From NCBI GenBank assembly GCA_018820855.1, contig JAHJNL010000103.1:1-49113 (forward strand): a stretch of 49,113 nt of DNA. The letters are read 5' to 3'. Position 1 is the first letter of the stretch. Each line of letters starts with the position of its first letter. Below, piece after piece: positions 34,110-42,078 of the stretch. Under the pieces are notes generated by a model. That model did not search any database, was not told where the DNA came from, and saw only the letters and a program-made list of their open reading frames with translations. This DNA comes from Pseudomonadota bacterium (GTDB lineage Bacteria; Desulfobacterota; Desulfobulbia; Desulfobulbales; Desulfocapsaceae). The position numbers were made by a program, and so were the translations under genes.

Positions 34110-35279
34110 ATGTCCAATATAAAAAAACAGTTCTGGTGGAATAATAGCCAGCATCGGGCCCTGTTTTTTCAGGTCTTGCTGGTGGCCATGCTCGTCGGCT
34201 TTTTTTGGTTTATCGGAAGTAACACCCTGACAAATCTGAACAACAGGGGGATTTCAACAGGTTTTGGCTTTCTCTCTCAGGTGTCGGGCTTTGGGATTAT
34301 TCAGCACCTGGTCCCCTTTGACGAAACGTACACCTTCGGTCGCACCTTTTTGGTCGGTCTCCTCAATACCCTGATTGTGTCAGCCGTTGGTGTGGTCTTT
34401 GCCACTATTATCGGCGTTGTTGTCGGCATAGCCCGCTTGTCTAATAACTGGCTGATTGCCAAACTGGCTACAGTCTATATCGAAATTTTTCGCAATATTC
34501 CACTCCTCCTCCAGATGTTTTTCTGGTATTTTGCCGTGCTTCGAACTTTGCCTGCACCTAAACAGAGTTGGTCGGCAGGTGATGTGGTTTTCTTGAATAT
34601 CAGAGGGCTCTATCTTCCCGAACCGGTATTCGGTCCGCACTTTAATTATGTGTTCTGGTGTATTGGCCTGGCCATTGTTGCGACCTTGTTCATTAGCCGC
34701 TGGGCCAAACGGCGTCAGGATCTGACCGGAAAACAGTTTAAGACAAAGACCGTGGGGATGGGCCTGATCATTGGTCTGCCGGCAATTGTATTTTTTCTTG
34801 TTGATGCTTCTTTGAGCTGGAATATGCCGGCCCTGAAAGGATTCAACTTCCAAGGTGGGATCACAGTTATCCCAGAGTTTACGGCTCTGGCCACCGCCCT
34901 TTCCATATATACCGGTGCTTTTATCGCCGAAGTGGTACGCTCAGGGATCCTGTCTGTCAATTCAGGACAGACTGAGGCGGCCTCGTCACTGGGATTGCAC
35001 AAGAGCCGGGTCTTGAAACTGGTCGTCATTCCTCAGGCCATGCGAGTTATTATTCCACAGTTGACCAGTCAGTACCTGAATCTTGTGAAAAACTCGTCTC
35101 TGGCAACGGCCATCGGTTATCCTGACCTAGTGGCGGTCTTTGCCGGGACAACTCTGAATCAGACAGGGCAGGCCATTGAGGTTATTGCCATGACTATGGG
35201 AGTCTATCTCTTTATTAGTTTGTTGATTTCCGGATTTATGAACTGGTATAATAAGAAGATGCTGCTGGTGGAGAGGTGA
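34110..35279 (+). CDS. aapQ: General L-amino acid ABC transporter, permease 1
   Basis: Inner-membrane permease of 389 residues, AapQ/BztB type, about eight hydrophobic segments. The EAA loop SGQTEAASSLGLHKSR with the following LVVIPQAMRVIIPQL is typical. Early helix segment FLVGLLNTLIVSAVGVVFATIIG matches the HisM-type family. No good ribosome site precedes the ATG, which may be intended low initiation. The next permease starts 4 bases after its stop. Confidence 0.93.
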   Translation: MSNIKKQFWWNNSQHRALFFQVLLVAMLVGFFWFIGSNTLTNLNNRGISTGFGFLSQVSGFGIIQHLVPFDETYTFGRTFLVGLLNTLIVSAVGVVFATIIGVVVGIARLSNNWLIAKLATVYIEIFRNIPLLLQMFFWYFAVLRTLPAPKQSWSAGDVVFLNIRGLYLPEPVFGPHFNYVFWCIGLAIVATLFISRWAKRRQDLTGKQFKTKTVGMGLIIGLPAIVFFLVDASLSWNMPALKGFNFQGGITVIPEFTALATALSIYTGAFIAEVVRSGILSVNSGQTEAASSLGLHKSRVLKLVVIPQAMRVIIPQLTSQYLNLVKNSSLATAIGYPDLVAVFAGTTLNQTGQAIEVIAMTMGVYLFISLLISGFMNWYNKKMLLVER

Positions 35280-35283
35280 TAGA

Positions 35284-36387
35284 ATGGCTGTATATATAAC
35301 AACCCCAAGTCCGGCATTGCCACCGCCGTCCACTTCCGTGGGAGTGCTGGGCTGGATGCGCAAGAATTTGTTTTCTTCCTTTGCTAACTCCATCCTCACC
35401 CTTATCGGCGTTTATCTGCTCTTCCTGATTATTCCACCGACAATTAACTGGGCCCTGTTTCAGGCAGACTGGGTGGGGACCTCGCGAGAGGCCTGTTCCG
35501 GTGAGGGGGCCTGCTGGGTCTTTGTCACGGTTCGTTTTCAGCAGTTTATGTTTGGATTTTATCCGCCCTCGGAATACTGGAGGGTCGTGGTGGCCTTTTC
35601 TCTGGTGGGTTTTCTCATAGCATGGCTGCTCATTGAGGAGACTCCGAAAAAGGGACTGGTCGGGATATTTACCATTTTCTGTTATCCGGTAATTGCCTAT
35701 CTCCTCTTTTACGGTGGGGCCTTGGGTCTTCCGGTGGTTGAGACCCATAAGTGGGGTGGCCTGATGCTGACCCTGATCCTGGCCACCATCGGTATGTTCT
35801 GTGCCCTGCCTATAGGTATTGTCCTGGCCTTGGGACGACGTTCTACCATGCCCATTGCCAAGTCTCTTTCCGTGGTGTTTATTGAATTCTGGCGAGGTGT
35901 GCCGCTTATCACCGTACTGTTTATGTCTTCGGTGATGCTCCCTATCTTCATGCCGGAAGAGCTGCAGATTGATAAATTGTTGCGGGCCCTGATCGGCATA
36001 GTCTTTTTTCAGTCCGCCTATATGGCAGAAGTGGTGCGTGGTGGTCTGCAGGCAATACCCAAGGGCCAGTATGAGGCGGCAGAGGCTCTGGGACTCTCCT
36101 ACTGGAAGTGCACATTTTTTATTATTCTGCCCCAAGCTCTGAAGCTGGTTATCCCTGGGATTGTTAATACCTTTATCGCCCTTTTCAAGGATACAACTCT
36201 GGTCTTGATTATTGGTCTCTTTGATCTGCTGGCCGTTGTGCAATCAGCCTTTGCCGATGCCAAGTGGATTGGTTATTCTGTGGAGGGGTATGTCTTTGTG
36301 GCCGGCATTTACTGGATCTCCTGTTTCTCCATGTCTCGTTATTCGCAATATCTGGAGAGGAAATTACACACTGGCCATGCCCGATAA
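35284..36387 (+). CDS. aapM: General L-amino acid ABC transporter, permease 2
   Basis: Second permease, 367 residues, AapM/BztC type. It has the EAA loop KGQYEAAEALGLSYWK, followed by FIILPQALKLVIPGI, and the WGGLMLTLILATIG segment before the conserved core. The long middle loop (about 60-90, with GTSREACSGEGACWV) is characteristic of the type. The start is 4 bases after the stop of aapQ and follows GGAGAGG, so the two are coupled. Confidence 0.93.
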   Translation: MAVYITTPSPALPPPSTSVGVLGWMRKNLFSSFANSILTLIGVYLLFLIIPPTINWALFQADWVGTSREACSGEGACWVFVTVRFQQFMFGFYPPSEYWRVVVAFSLVGFLIAWLLIEETPKKGLVGIFTIFCYPVIAYLLFYGGALGLPVVETHKWGGLMLTLILATIGMFCALPIGIVLALGRRSTMPIAKSLSVVFIEFWRGVPLITVLFMSSVMLPIFMPEELQIDKLLRALIGIVFFQSAYMAEVVRGGLQAIPKGQYEAAEALGLSYWKCTFFIILPQALKLVIPGIVNTFIALFKDTTLVLIIGLFDLLAVVQSAFADAKWIGYSVEGYVFVAGIYWISCFSMSRYSQYLERKLHTGHAR

Positions 36388-36452
36388 CGCAGAAGTCTTG
36401 ATAGACTTCTGCGACGGCAAAAAACAATAACATTTGCTTTAATGGACAAGTT

Positions 36453-37217
36453 ATGACAGAAACACAGACGCAACAGAAGGTCTTGGATGAAGTGATGGTG
36501 GAGTTGCGTGATGTTAACAAGTGGTACGGTGATTTTCACGTATTGAAAAACATCAACCTCAAGGTGTATAAAGGTGAACGAATTATTATCTGCGGTCCGT
36601 CAGGCTGTGGAAAGTCTACTCTGATTCGTTGCATGAACCGTCTGGAAGAGCATCAGAAGGGAGAAATTATTGTATCCGGAATTACCCTTGATGATGATCT
36701 TAAACACATAGATCGGGTACGTCGTGATATCGGTATGGTCTTTCAGCAGTTCAATCTTTTTCCTCACCTCACGGTTATGGAGAACTGCTGTCTGGCACCG
36801 ATATGGGTGCAGAAAAAATCGCGCAAGGAGGCTGAGGCCACAGCAATTCGCTATCTTGAGAGGGTGCAGATCGCAGACCAGGCCAAAAAATTTCCCGGTC
36901 AACTCTCAGGTGGTCAGCAGCAGCGAGTGGCCATTGCCAGAAGCCTGTGTATGAATCCTTCCATCATGCTCTTTGATGAGCCGACCTCTGCCCTAGATCC
37001 GGAGATGATCAAAGAGGTGTTGGATGTTATGGTCGATCTGGCTCACGAGGGTATGACCATGCTTTGTGTCACCCATGAGATGGGCTTTGCCAAGACTGTT
37101 GCTAACCGTGTGCTGTTCATGGATGCCGGAGAGATTATCGAGGAAAATGAGCCAAATGAATTTTTCGATAATCCCCAGTCGGATAGAACCAAACTCTTTT
37201 TGAGCCAGATTCTTTAA
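36453..37217 (+). CDS. aapP: General L-amino acid ABC transporter, ATP-binding protein
   Basis: ATPase subunit of 254 residues, GlnQ/AapP type, which energises the importer of the three preceding genes. Walker [10 protein letters not shown], signature [10 protein letters not shown], Walker [16 protein letters not shown] and switch His in VTHEMGF. C-terminal [18 protein letters not shown] is typical of the polar amino-acid group. It ends the aap operon. Confidence 0.95.
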   Translation: MTETQTQQKVLDEVMVELRDVNKWYGDFHVLKNINLKVYKGERIIICGPSGCGKSTLIRCMNRLEEHQKGEIIVSGITLDDDLKHIDRVRRDIGMVFQQFNLFPHLTVMENCCLAPIWVQKKSRKEAEATAIRYLERVQIADQAKKFPGQLSGGQQQRVAIARSLCMNPSIMLFDEPTSALDPEMIKEVLDVMVDLAHEGMTMLCVTHEMGFAKTVANRVLFMDAGEIIEENEPNEFFDNPQSDRTKLFLSQIL

Positions 37218-37288
37218 GAAGAGTCAGTAGAGGGAAGTAAGAATTAAGCAAATAGCATTTCGACTCCTGAATACCTGATAAGAAAAAG

Positions 37289-38011
37289 ATGGCAACAATA
37301 CACTGGCTGCAGCATGTCCCCTTTGAAGGACTGGGTTCTATGGAGGAGTGGTTGGCGGAACAGGGATATGACCTCTTCTGTACTCGCCTTTGGGCAGGAG
37401 ACCTTTTTCCACCCTTGGATTCCTTTGCAGGGTTGATCGTTATGGGTGGTCCCATGGGGGTTTTTGATCATGATGAGTACCCCTGGCTGTACCGGGAAAA
37501 GGTCTACTTGCGCACAGTTATCGATCGCGGAATACCGATTCTCGGTATCTGTCTGGGCGCTCAGCTCCTCGCAGATGTTTTGGGAGCGGAGGTTCGGGCA
37601 AATCCGGAAAAAGAGATCGGCTGGTTCCCTGTGGTCCGAACGCCGGATGTCCCCGTGTCTCTGGCTTCTGTTCTGCCCAAGGAGTTTACCGTTTTTCATT
37701 GGCATGGCGATACCTTTGCGCTTCCTGCAGATGCAGTTCGTCTTTATACAAGCAAGGCCTGCGCTAATCAGGCATTTTTGTATAAGGATCATGTTCTGGG
37801 GCTGCAGTTTCATTTGGAAACCACTCGGGGCAGTGCTGCAGGACTTATTGACAATTGTCGCCAGGAGCTGGTGTCAGCGCCCTGGATTCAGAGTGAAGCG
37901 GAGATGCTGAATTGTGGGAACAGATTTGGTGAGATTAACAAGTATATGCAGCAAATACTCAAACAGTTCTTCTCCCTGAGAGGGAGAGAGGAAGCCGAAG
38001 GAGGTCTGTGA
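37289..38011 (+). CDS. Type 1 glutamine amidotransferase-like protein
   Basis: GATase1-domain protein of 240 residues, resembling GMP synthase-like glutamine amidotransferases. Nucleophile Cys lies near 88 in ILGICLGAQLLAD and the His-x-Glu pair in LQFHLETT near 173, so the triad is intact. The substrate is unknown; such proteins can hydrolyse gamma-glutamyl amides. Next to an amino-acid importer it may act on imported gamma-glutamyl compounds (inference). Stop overlaps the start of the next gene by 4 bases (ATGA). Confidence 0.9.
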   Translation: MATIHWLQHVPFEGLGSMEEWLAEQGYDLFCTRLWAGDLFPPLDSFAGLIVMGGPMGVFDHDEYPWLYREKVYLRTVIDRGIPILGICLGAQLLADVLGAEVRANPEKEIGWFPVVRTPDVPVSLASVLPKEFTVFHWHGDTFALPADAVRLYTSKACANQAFLYKDHVLGLQFHLETTRGSAAGLIDNCRQELVSAPWIQSEAEMLNCGNRFGEINKYMQQILKQFFSLRGREEAEGGL

Positions 38012-38355
38012 TGAAAAAGAAAATTTTGGCGTTGACTATGCTGTTGGGATTAACCTGTGCTGTTGCAGCTATTCAGGCAGAAGAAGAGAAGATTCTTCCC
38101 GAGGAGCCTGGAAAGTGGGAAAAGGCAGGCCAGGAGATCGAGGATGCTGCTCATGCTGTGGGGGACGCCACTACCGACTCCTCAAAAAAGGTTTGGAATA
38201 CAACCAAGGACGAGTCGGTCGGAGCATGGGATACCACCAAGAAGAAGAGTAAAGAGTTGTGGGAAGAGGGCAAGGCCAAGCTTCATGAGGTCACTGCCCC
38301 GGAGACAGACACTCCGGAGTCGGTTGCTCCGGAGTCGGTTGCTCCGGAAAACTGA
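38008..38355 (+). CDS. Small secreted helical protein with Pro/Glu tandem-repeat tail
   Basis: Function unknown, 115 residues. Signal peptide at about 1-23 (ending IQA). The mature part has an amphipathic region with a repeated W-x-x-T/E-K spacing (KVWNTTKDES, GAWDTTKKKS, ELWEEGKAKL), reminiscent of apolipoprotein/LEA-like or YtxH-like helices. The tail carries the tandem repeat ESVAP. It overlaps the amidotransferase gene by 4 bases and is followed by a very strong terminator, so the pair forms a unit. Confidence 0.75.
   Translation: MMKKKILALTMLLGLTCAVAAIQAEEEKILPEEPGKWEKAGQEIEDAAHAVGDATTDSSKKVWNTTKDESVGAWDTTKKKSKELWEEGKAKLHEVTAPETDTPESVAPESVAPEN
38312..38348 (+). repeat. 15-base tandem repeat encoding ESVAP units
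   Basis: Two exact copies of CTCCGGAGTCGGTTG (38312-38326, 38327-38341) and a partial third. Likely slippage-prone coding repeat in the tail of the small secreted protein. Confidence 0.85.
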
Positions 38356-38370
38356 TCAGTAATTAACTGT

Positions 38371-38430
38371 CCACCTGAGTAAAAAAAAGCCGGACGTTTT
38401 TGACGTCCGGCTTTTTTTTTACTCAGGTGG
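38371..38430. terminator. Large bidirectional terminator
   Basis: A 60-base palindrome: outer CCACCTGAGT / ACTCAGGTGG, then A8 against T9, then GCCGGACGT / ACGTCCGGC with a TTTTG loop. It separates the small secreted protein gene (plus) from the GGGtGRT gene (minus). Confidence 0.95.
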
Positions 38431-38459
38431 TAGCTTCAGCTCCTCAGCTGATTTCTCAA

Positions 38460-39455
38460 TCAGCTGGCCTGCTCCAGAGCAACTGCCACGGATACCGAGG
38501 CACCAACCATAGGATTGTTGCCCATGCCGATGAGGCCCATCATCTCCACATGGGCGGGAACGGAAGAGGATCCGGCAAACTGGGCATCGGAGTGCATGCG
38601 ACCCATGGTGTCAGTCATGCCGTAAGAGGCAGGACCTGCTCCCATGTTGTCCGGATGCAGTGTACGCCCGGTACCGCCGCCTGAGGCCACGGAAAAGTAA
38701 CGTTTCCCCTGGATATTACATTCTTTTTTGTATGTTCCGGCCACAGGGTGCTGGAAGCGGGTGGGGTTGGTAGAGTTGCCGGTTATGGAAACATCCACGC
38801 CCTCCAGGTGATTGATGGCCACCCCCTCGCGCACATCATCAGCCCCATAACAGCGTACAGCGCCACGGTCTCCTGTTGAATATGGGGTCTCTTTGACCAC
38901 TGACAGTGTGGAGCTGGCATAGTCGAACTTGGTTTCCACATGGGTAAAACCGTTGATACGGGAAATGATGTGAGCTGCATCCTTGCCCAGGCCGTTGAGG
39001 ATAACCCGCAGCGGTTCAGTTCTGACCCGGTTGGCAGATTTGGCAATACCGATGGCGCCCTCTGCCGCAGCAAAGGACTCGTGACCGGCTATGAAGGCAA
39101 AACATTTGGTTTCTTCACGCAGGAGCATGGAGGCCAGGTTGCCATGACCGATGCCTACCTGGCGATGGTCTGCCACCGAGCCGGGAATACAAAAGGCCTG
39201 CAGGCCTTCACCGAGGGTGGCGGCGATATCCACGGCCTTGGTCTCTCCCTTCTTGATAGCAATGGCAGCTCCCAGAGTATAGGCCCAGCAGGCATTTTCA
39301 AAACAGATGGGCTGGATTTCCCTGACTATTTTAGCAACATCCACACCATAGGTTTCACAGACTTCTTTGGCCTCTTCAAGGCTCTTCATGCCGTATTTTT
39401 CTAAAACAGGGGTGATCTGGTTGATCCGTCTGTCGTAACTTTCAAACAGTGCCAT
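38460..39455 (-). CDS. GGGtGRT protein
   Basis: Member of the uncharacterised family named after its motif, here SGGGTGRTLHPD, near residue 255. The 331 residues have the usual length and the Gly-rich C-terminal end (GLIGMGNNPMVGASVSVA). No signal peptide or membrane segment. In other anaerobes the family is encoded beside a NifU-like scaffold, as here: the NifU-like gene lies 11 bases upstream on the same strand. AAGGAG precedes the ATG. A role with iron-sulfur clusters is inferred from this partnership only. Confidence 0.92.
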   Translation of the reverse strand: MALFESYDRRINQITPVLEKYGMKSLEEAKEVCETYGVDVAKIVREIQPICFENACWAYTLGAAIAIKKGETKAVDIAATLGEGLQAFCIPGSVADHRQVGIGHGNLASMLLREETKCFAFIAGHESFAAAEGAIGIAKSANRVRTEPLRVILNGLGKDAAHIISRINGFTHVETKFDYASSTLSVVKETPYSTGDRGAVRCYGADDVREGVAINHLEGVDVSITGNSTNPTRFQHPVAGTYKKECNIQGKRYFSVASGGGTGRTLHPDNMGAGPASYGMTDTMGRMHSDAQFAGSSSVPAHVEMMGLIGMGNNPMVGASVSVAVALEQAS

Positions 39456-39466
39456 GATGTCTCTCC

Positions 39467-40159
39467 TTATTCCTTTCGCGGATCAATGGTTTTAACGGCC
39501 TCTGCAAAGCGGCCGTATGTGCCGGTGGCAGCTTCCAGGGCCTTGTTGGCATCGTCACCTTTCCTGATGGCATCCATCATTCGGCCAAGATGGACAAATT
39601 TATAACCAATGATTTCATCGTTTGCATCAAGGGCCAGTTCCAGAACATAGCCTTCAGTGACCTCCAGGTAGCGGGGGCCTTTGAGCTTTGTTCCGTAGGT
39701 GGTAGCGGTTACGGAGCGCAAACCCTTGCCGAGATCTTCCATGCCTGCTCCTATCGGGAGGCCGCCTTCGGAAAAGGCAGATTGACTGCGACCGTAAACG
39801 ATCTGCAGGAAGAGCTCACGCATGGCAGTATTAATGGCATCACAGACCAGGTCGGTATTCAGGGCTTCAAGGATGGTCTTGCCAGGCATGATCTCAGAGG
39901 CCATGGCCGCGGAGTGGGTCATACCGGTACAGCCGATGGTTTCAATAAGTGCCTCTTCAATAATCCCGTCTTTGATGTTCAAAGTCAGTTTGCAGGCCCC
40001 CTGATGAGGGGCACACCAACCCACGCCATGAGTCAGACCGCTGATATCTTTTATTTCCTTTGCCTGAGTCCATTTCCCTTCCTGAGGAATAGGTGAGGGC
40101 CCATGATTGGTCCCCTGGGCAAGGGAGCACATTCCTTTTACTTCAGAAGAGTATTCCAT
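39467..40159 (-). CDS. NifU/IscU-like iron-sulfur scaffold protein
   Basis: Protein of 230 residues with an IscU/NifU N-like domain: Cys in GVGWCAPHQGACKLTL, in ETIGCTGMTHSAA and in TDLVCDAINTAM are the candidate cluster ligands. The C-terminal half is specific to the GGGtGRT-associated scaffold subgroup. AAAGGAAA precedes the ATG. Acts in the cytoplasm, presumably handing clusters to a partner together with the GGGtGRT protein encoded immediately downstream. Confidence 0.9.
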   Translation of the reverse strand: MEYSSEVKGMCSLAQGTNHGPSPIPQEGKWTQAKEIKDISGLTHGVGWCAPHQGACKLTLNIKDGIIEEALIETIGCTGMTHSAAMASEIMPGKTILEALNTDLVCDAINTAMRELFLQIVYGRSQSAFSEGGLPIGAGMEDLGKGLRSVTATTYGTKLKGPRYLEVTEGYVLELALDANDEIIGYKFVHLGRMMDAIRKGDDANKALEAATGTYGRFAEAVKTIDPRKE

Positions 40160-40537
40160 AAGAGTTTCCTTTGGTTAGATTCTTACTTGGATATTCTAAG
40201 AATTTGTCTCTCGGTTAATAAGAGCTTGAGAGTGTAAATGTATTGTCTTCCACCTGGAATTGTATGTCAATCTAGGGGACATTGAGGAAAAAACACAATA
40301 AAAGAAAAAGTCAAAAGGGGAAAGGGAAAACATTCCCTGGCCAAAGAATTGTGTGGAATGGTAAGGATGGCCTCCTTGAATTCTTGTCCGCTTGCAGTGT
40401 AAGGATAGACCAATGGTTCAGATAAACAATTGCTGTACTTGCATAGGAATGATGAGGAGATAGTAGTGGATCACCGATAGGCTAAAAACAAGAGCATAGC
40501 CTGACGCTTTATGCGTGTTTTGCAAAACCCTCGATTC
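40160..40537. other. Gene-free stretch upstream of the scaffold gene
   Basis: No gene seen in 378 bases. It contains the inverted repeat TTCTTA / TAAGAA (40180-40202), 21 bases upstream of the scaffold start, an A-rich part near 40290-40330 with a small GGGAA / TTCCC hairpin, and the palindrome GTTTTGCAAAAC at 40517-40528. The first could be an operator; none is a recognised site. Confidence 0.4.
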
Positions 40538-41338
40538 TCAGTATGAAAGTGGGCGGTAATGGCTGAGCTCATTGAGGGCTTTTTGCATTGGCTCATGGTG
40601 GGTACCTGCCCAGTATATCTGCCTGCATGCGCTGCAGCGCAGGAAGGTGTGATAATATTTGCGTGTCAGTGGCTCAAGTTGGTCAAGGATATCCAGTTTT
40701 TGTACCGGAGCCAGGATGCCGTTGCAGCGCATGCAGCGGCTGAAGGGACGGATTGCATGAGACAGATCATAGAAGTGGATGACTTCGGCTAGTTGCTTGA
40801 TTGGCAGCGTTTCCCGAACGAAATGGCCGAATTCTATTTTTTTCCACTTGAGGAGCTGAATATCTCTGCTGAGCAGGATACACTGACTTTTTTCCGCTAT
40901 TTCTGCCAGTTGCGGGTCATGCCACTGCGGGTCGTAGAGTGTGTCAAAACCGGCCATCCGTAATTTTCCGGCAAGTTTTCCCACGTTGGCGTCTACCAGG
41001 AAGCGGATTGCATCAAGAGGTTTTGGTCGGAGCGGGCAGGAGTTCAGGACATTAACGGGTGGCTGAGAGGGAAAGATTTCCACAGCACTCTCTTCCTCAA
41101 TGATATGAGCAAAGGACACAGTCTGTCCATTGATCTTGATGGAACCGACTTCAGTGTGCGGTACGCCAAAGGATTCAATGAGATCTTTTATGGAAGTGCG
41201 GCGATTCAGCGCAGGCGTGACCAGGCCATTGCTGCGCCTGACTCTTTGTATGAGTGTGGTCAGCCAGCCGTGAAAATGGAGAGTAACCGGGGAGATGTTC
41301 ACGGGTGTCGCCACTTCTTGTCTGTAGCAGAGGGGCAT
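40538..41338 (-). CDS. Mut7-C RNAse domain protein with ubiquitin-like N terminus
   Basis: Protein of 266 residues. Residues about 15-95 match the Mut7-C ubiquitin-like (beta-grasp) domain, ending in VEIFPSQPP. Residues about 110-260 form the Mut7-C PIN-like nuclease domain with Asp in FLVDANVGKLAGKLRMAGFD and LLSRDIQLL, and a zinc ribbon (CMRC, CSAC). Predicted RNase; target unknown. CAGGAG lies before the ATG. It follows the methyltransferase gene at 41397 on the same strand. Confidence 0.88.
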   Translation of the reverse strand: MPLCYRQEVATPVNISPVTLHFHGWLTTLIQRVRRSNGLVTPALNRRTSIKDLIESFGVPHTEVGSIKINGQTVSFAHIIEEESAVEIFPSQPPVNVLNSCPLRPKPLDAIRFLVDANVGKLAGKLRMAGFDTLYDPQWHDPQLAEIAEKSQCILLSRDIQLLKWKKIEFGHFVRETLPIKQLAEVIHFYDLSHAIRPFSRCMRCNGILAPVQKLDILDQLEPLTRKYYHTFLRCSACRQIYWAGTHHEPMQKALNELSHYRPLSY

Positions 41339-41396
41339 GATCTCCTGAAGCAGAGCCGGAAAGAGCTAGGCAATGAAAAGAAAAGGATCTCTCAGT

Positions 41397-42014
41397 TCAG
41401 GCCTTATGGCCGGTAAGGAGAAAGACCGGATACTTTCTGTCTTCCTCTTCGCCTTTGGTCATGATGTGGATGATTTCACTTTTGACATCGATCAGGCCGG
41501 CAGCCGTGAGGAGAGCAGCGAGTTGCTCCCTGTCGAAACCGTGGTGATGGACGCCTGTTACTGATGAGTCATGGAAGGAACCGTCTTCCTGAGCAAGGTC
41601 GGCCAGCGCAAGATATCCGCCTTGCTTGAGGAGTTCTGCAAAGCGTAGCAGCAAGGTATCGGATTCCTGGATGTGGTGTAAGGTCATGGCACAGAAGATC
41701 AGATCGTGTCTCTTGCTGTAGTCATCGATCAAGAGGTCACAACGTAAGGGCCGAACGTTGCTGATTCCCTGATCTCGTATCTTTTCCTGCAGGACATCGA
41801 GCATGCCCTGCGAGGTGTCAATGCAAGTCAGGTGGCCAAGTGCAGGAGCCAGAGCAAGGCCAACCAGGCCGGTGCCGCAGCCATACTCCAGGGCATCCAT
41901 ATCAGCTGACAGAGGCAGCCTGGCAATAGCTGTACTGATCTTTGCGGCCAGTTGAACCCTGCGCTGTTTTTTGTCCCAGTCCGTTGCTGCCTTGTCAAAA
42001 TGTCCGGTTGTCAT
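41397..42014 (-). CDS. Class I SAM-dependent methyltransferase
   Basis: Methyltransferase of 205 residues with motif I ALEYGCGTGLVGLALA and a DLIFCAMTLHHI segment. It resembles UbiE/small-molecule methyltransferases, of the Methyltransf_25 group. The substrate cannot be read from sequence. No extra domains, no membrane segments. It lies between the Mut7-C gene and the M16C peptidase gene, with gaps of about 60 bases. Confidence 0.9.
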   Translation of the reverse strand: MTTGHFDKAATDWDKKQRRVQLAAKISTAIARLPLSADMDALEYGCGTGLVGLALAPALGHLTCIDTSQGMLDVLQEKIRDQGISNVRPLRCDLLIDDYSKRHDLIFCAMTLHHIQESDTLLLRFAELLKQGGYLALADLAQEDGSFHDSSVTGVHHHGFDREQLAALLTAAGLIDVKSEIIHIMTKGEEEDRKYPVFLLTGHKA

Positions 42015-42078
42015 CGTCTTGTTTCCCTATGAAATTCTTACGTTCGCTATTCAGCCGTTAGTCCATTCACCTTGTGCT

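Noticed and set aside
35236-36243. 335-residue minus-strand ORF opposite aapM
   Set aside because: Low-complexity polar translation, fully antisense to a clear permease gene.
38312-38348. Possible CRISPR or minisatellite
   Set aside because: Only two and a half 15-base units, in frame within a coding region, without spacers.
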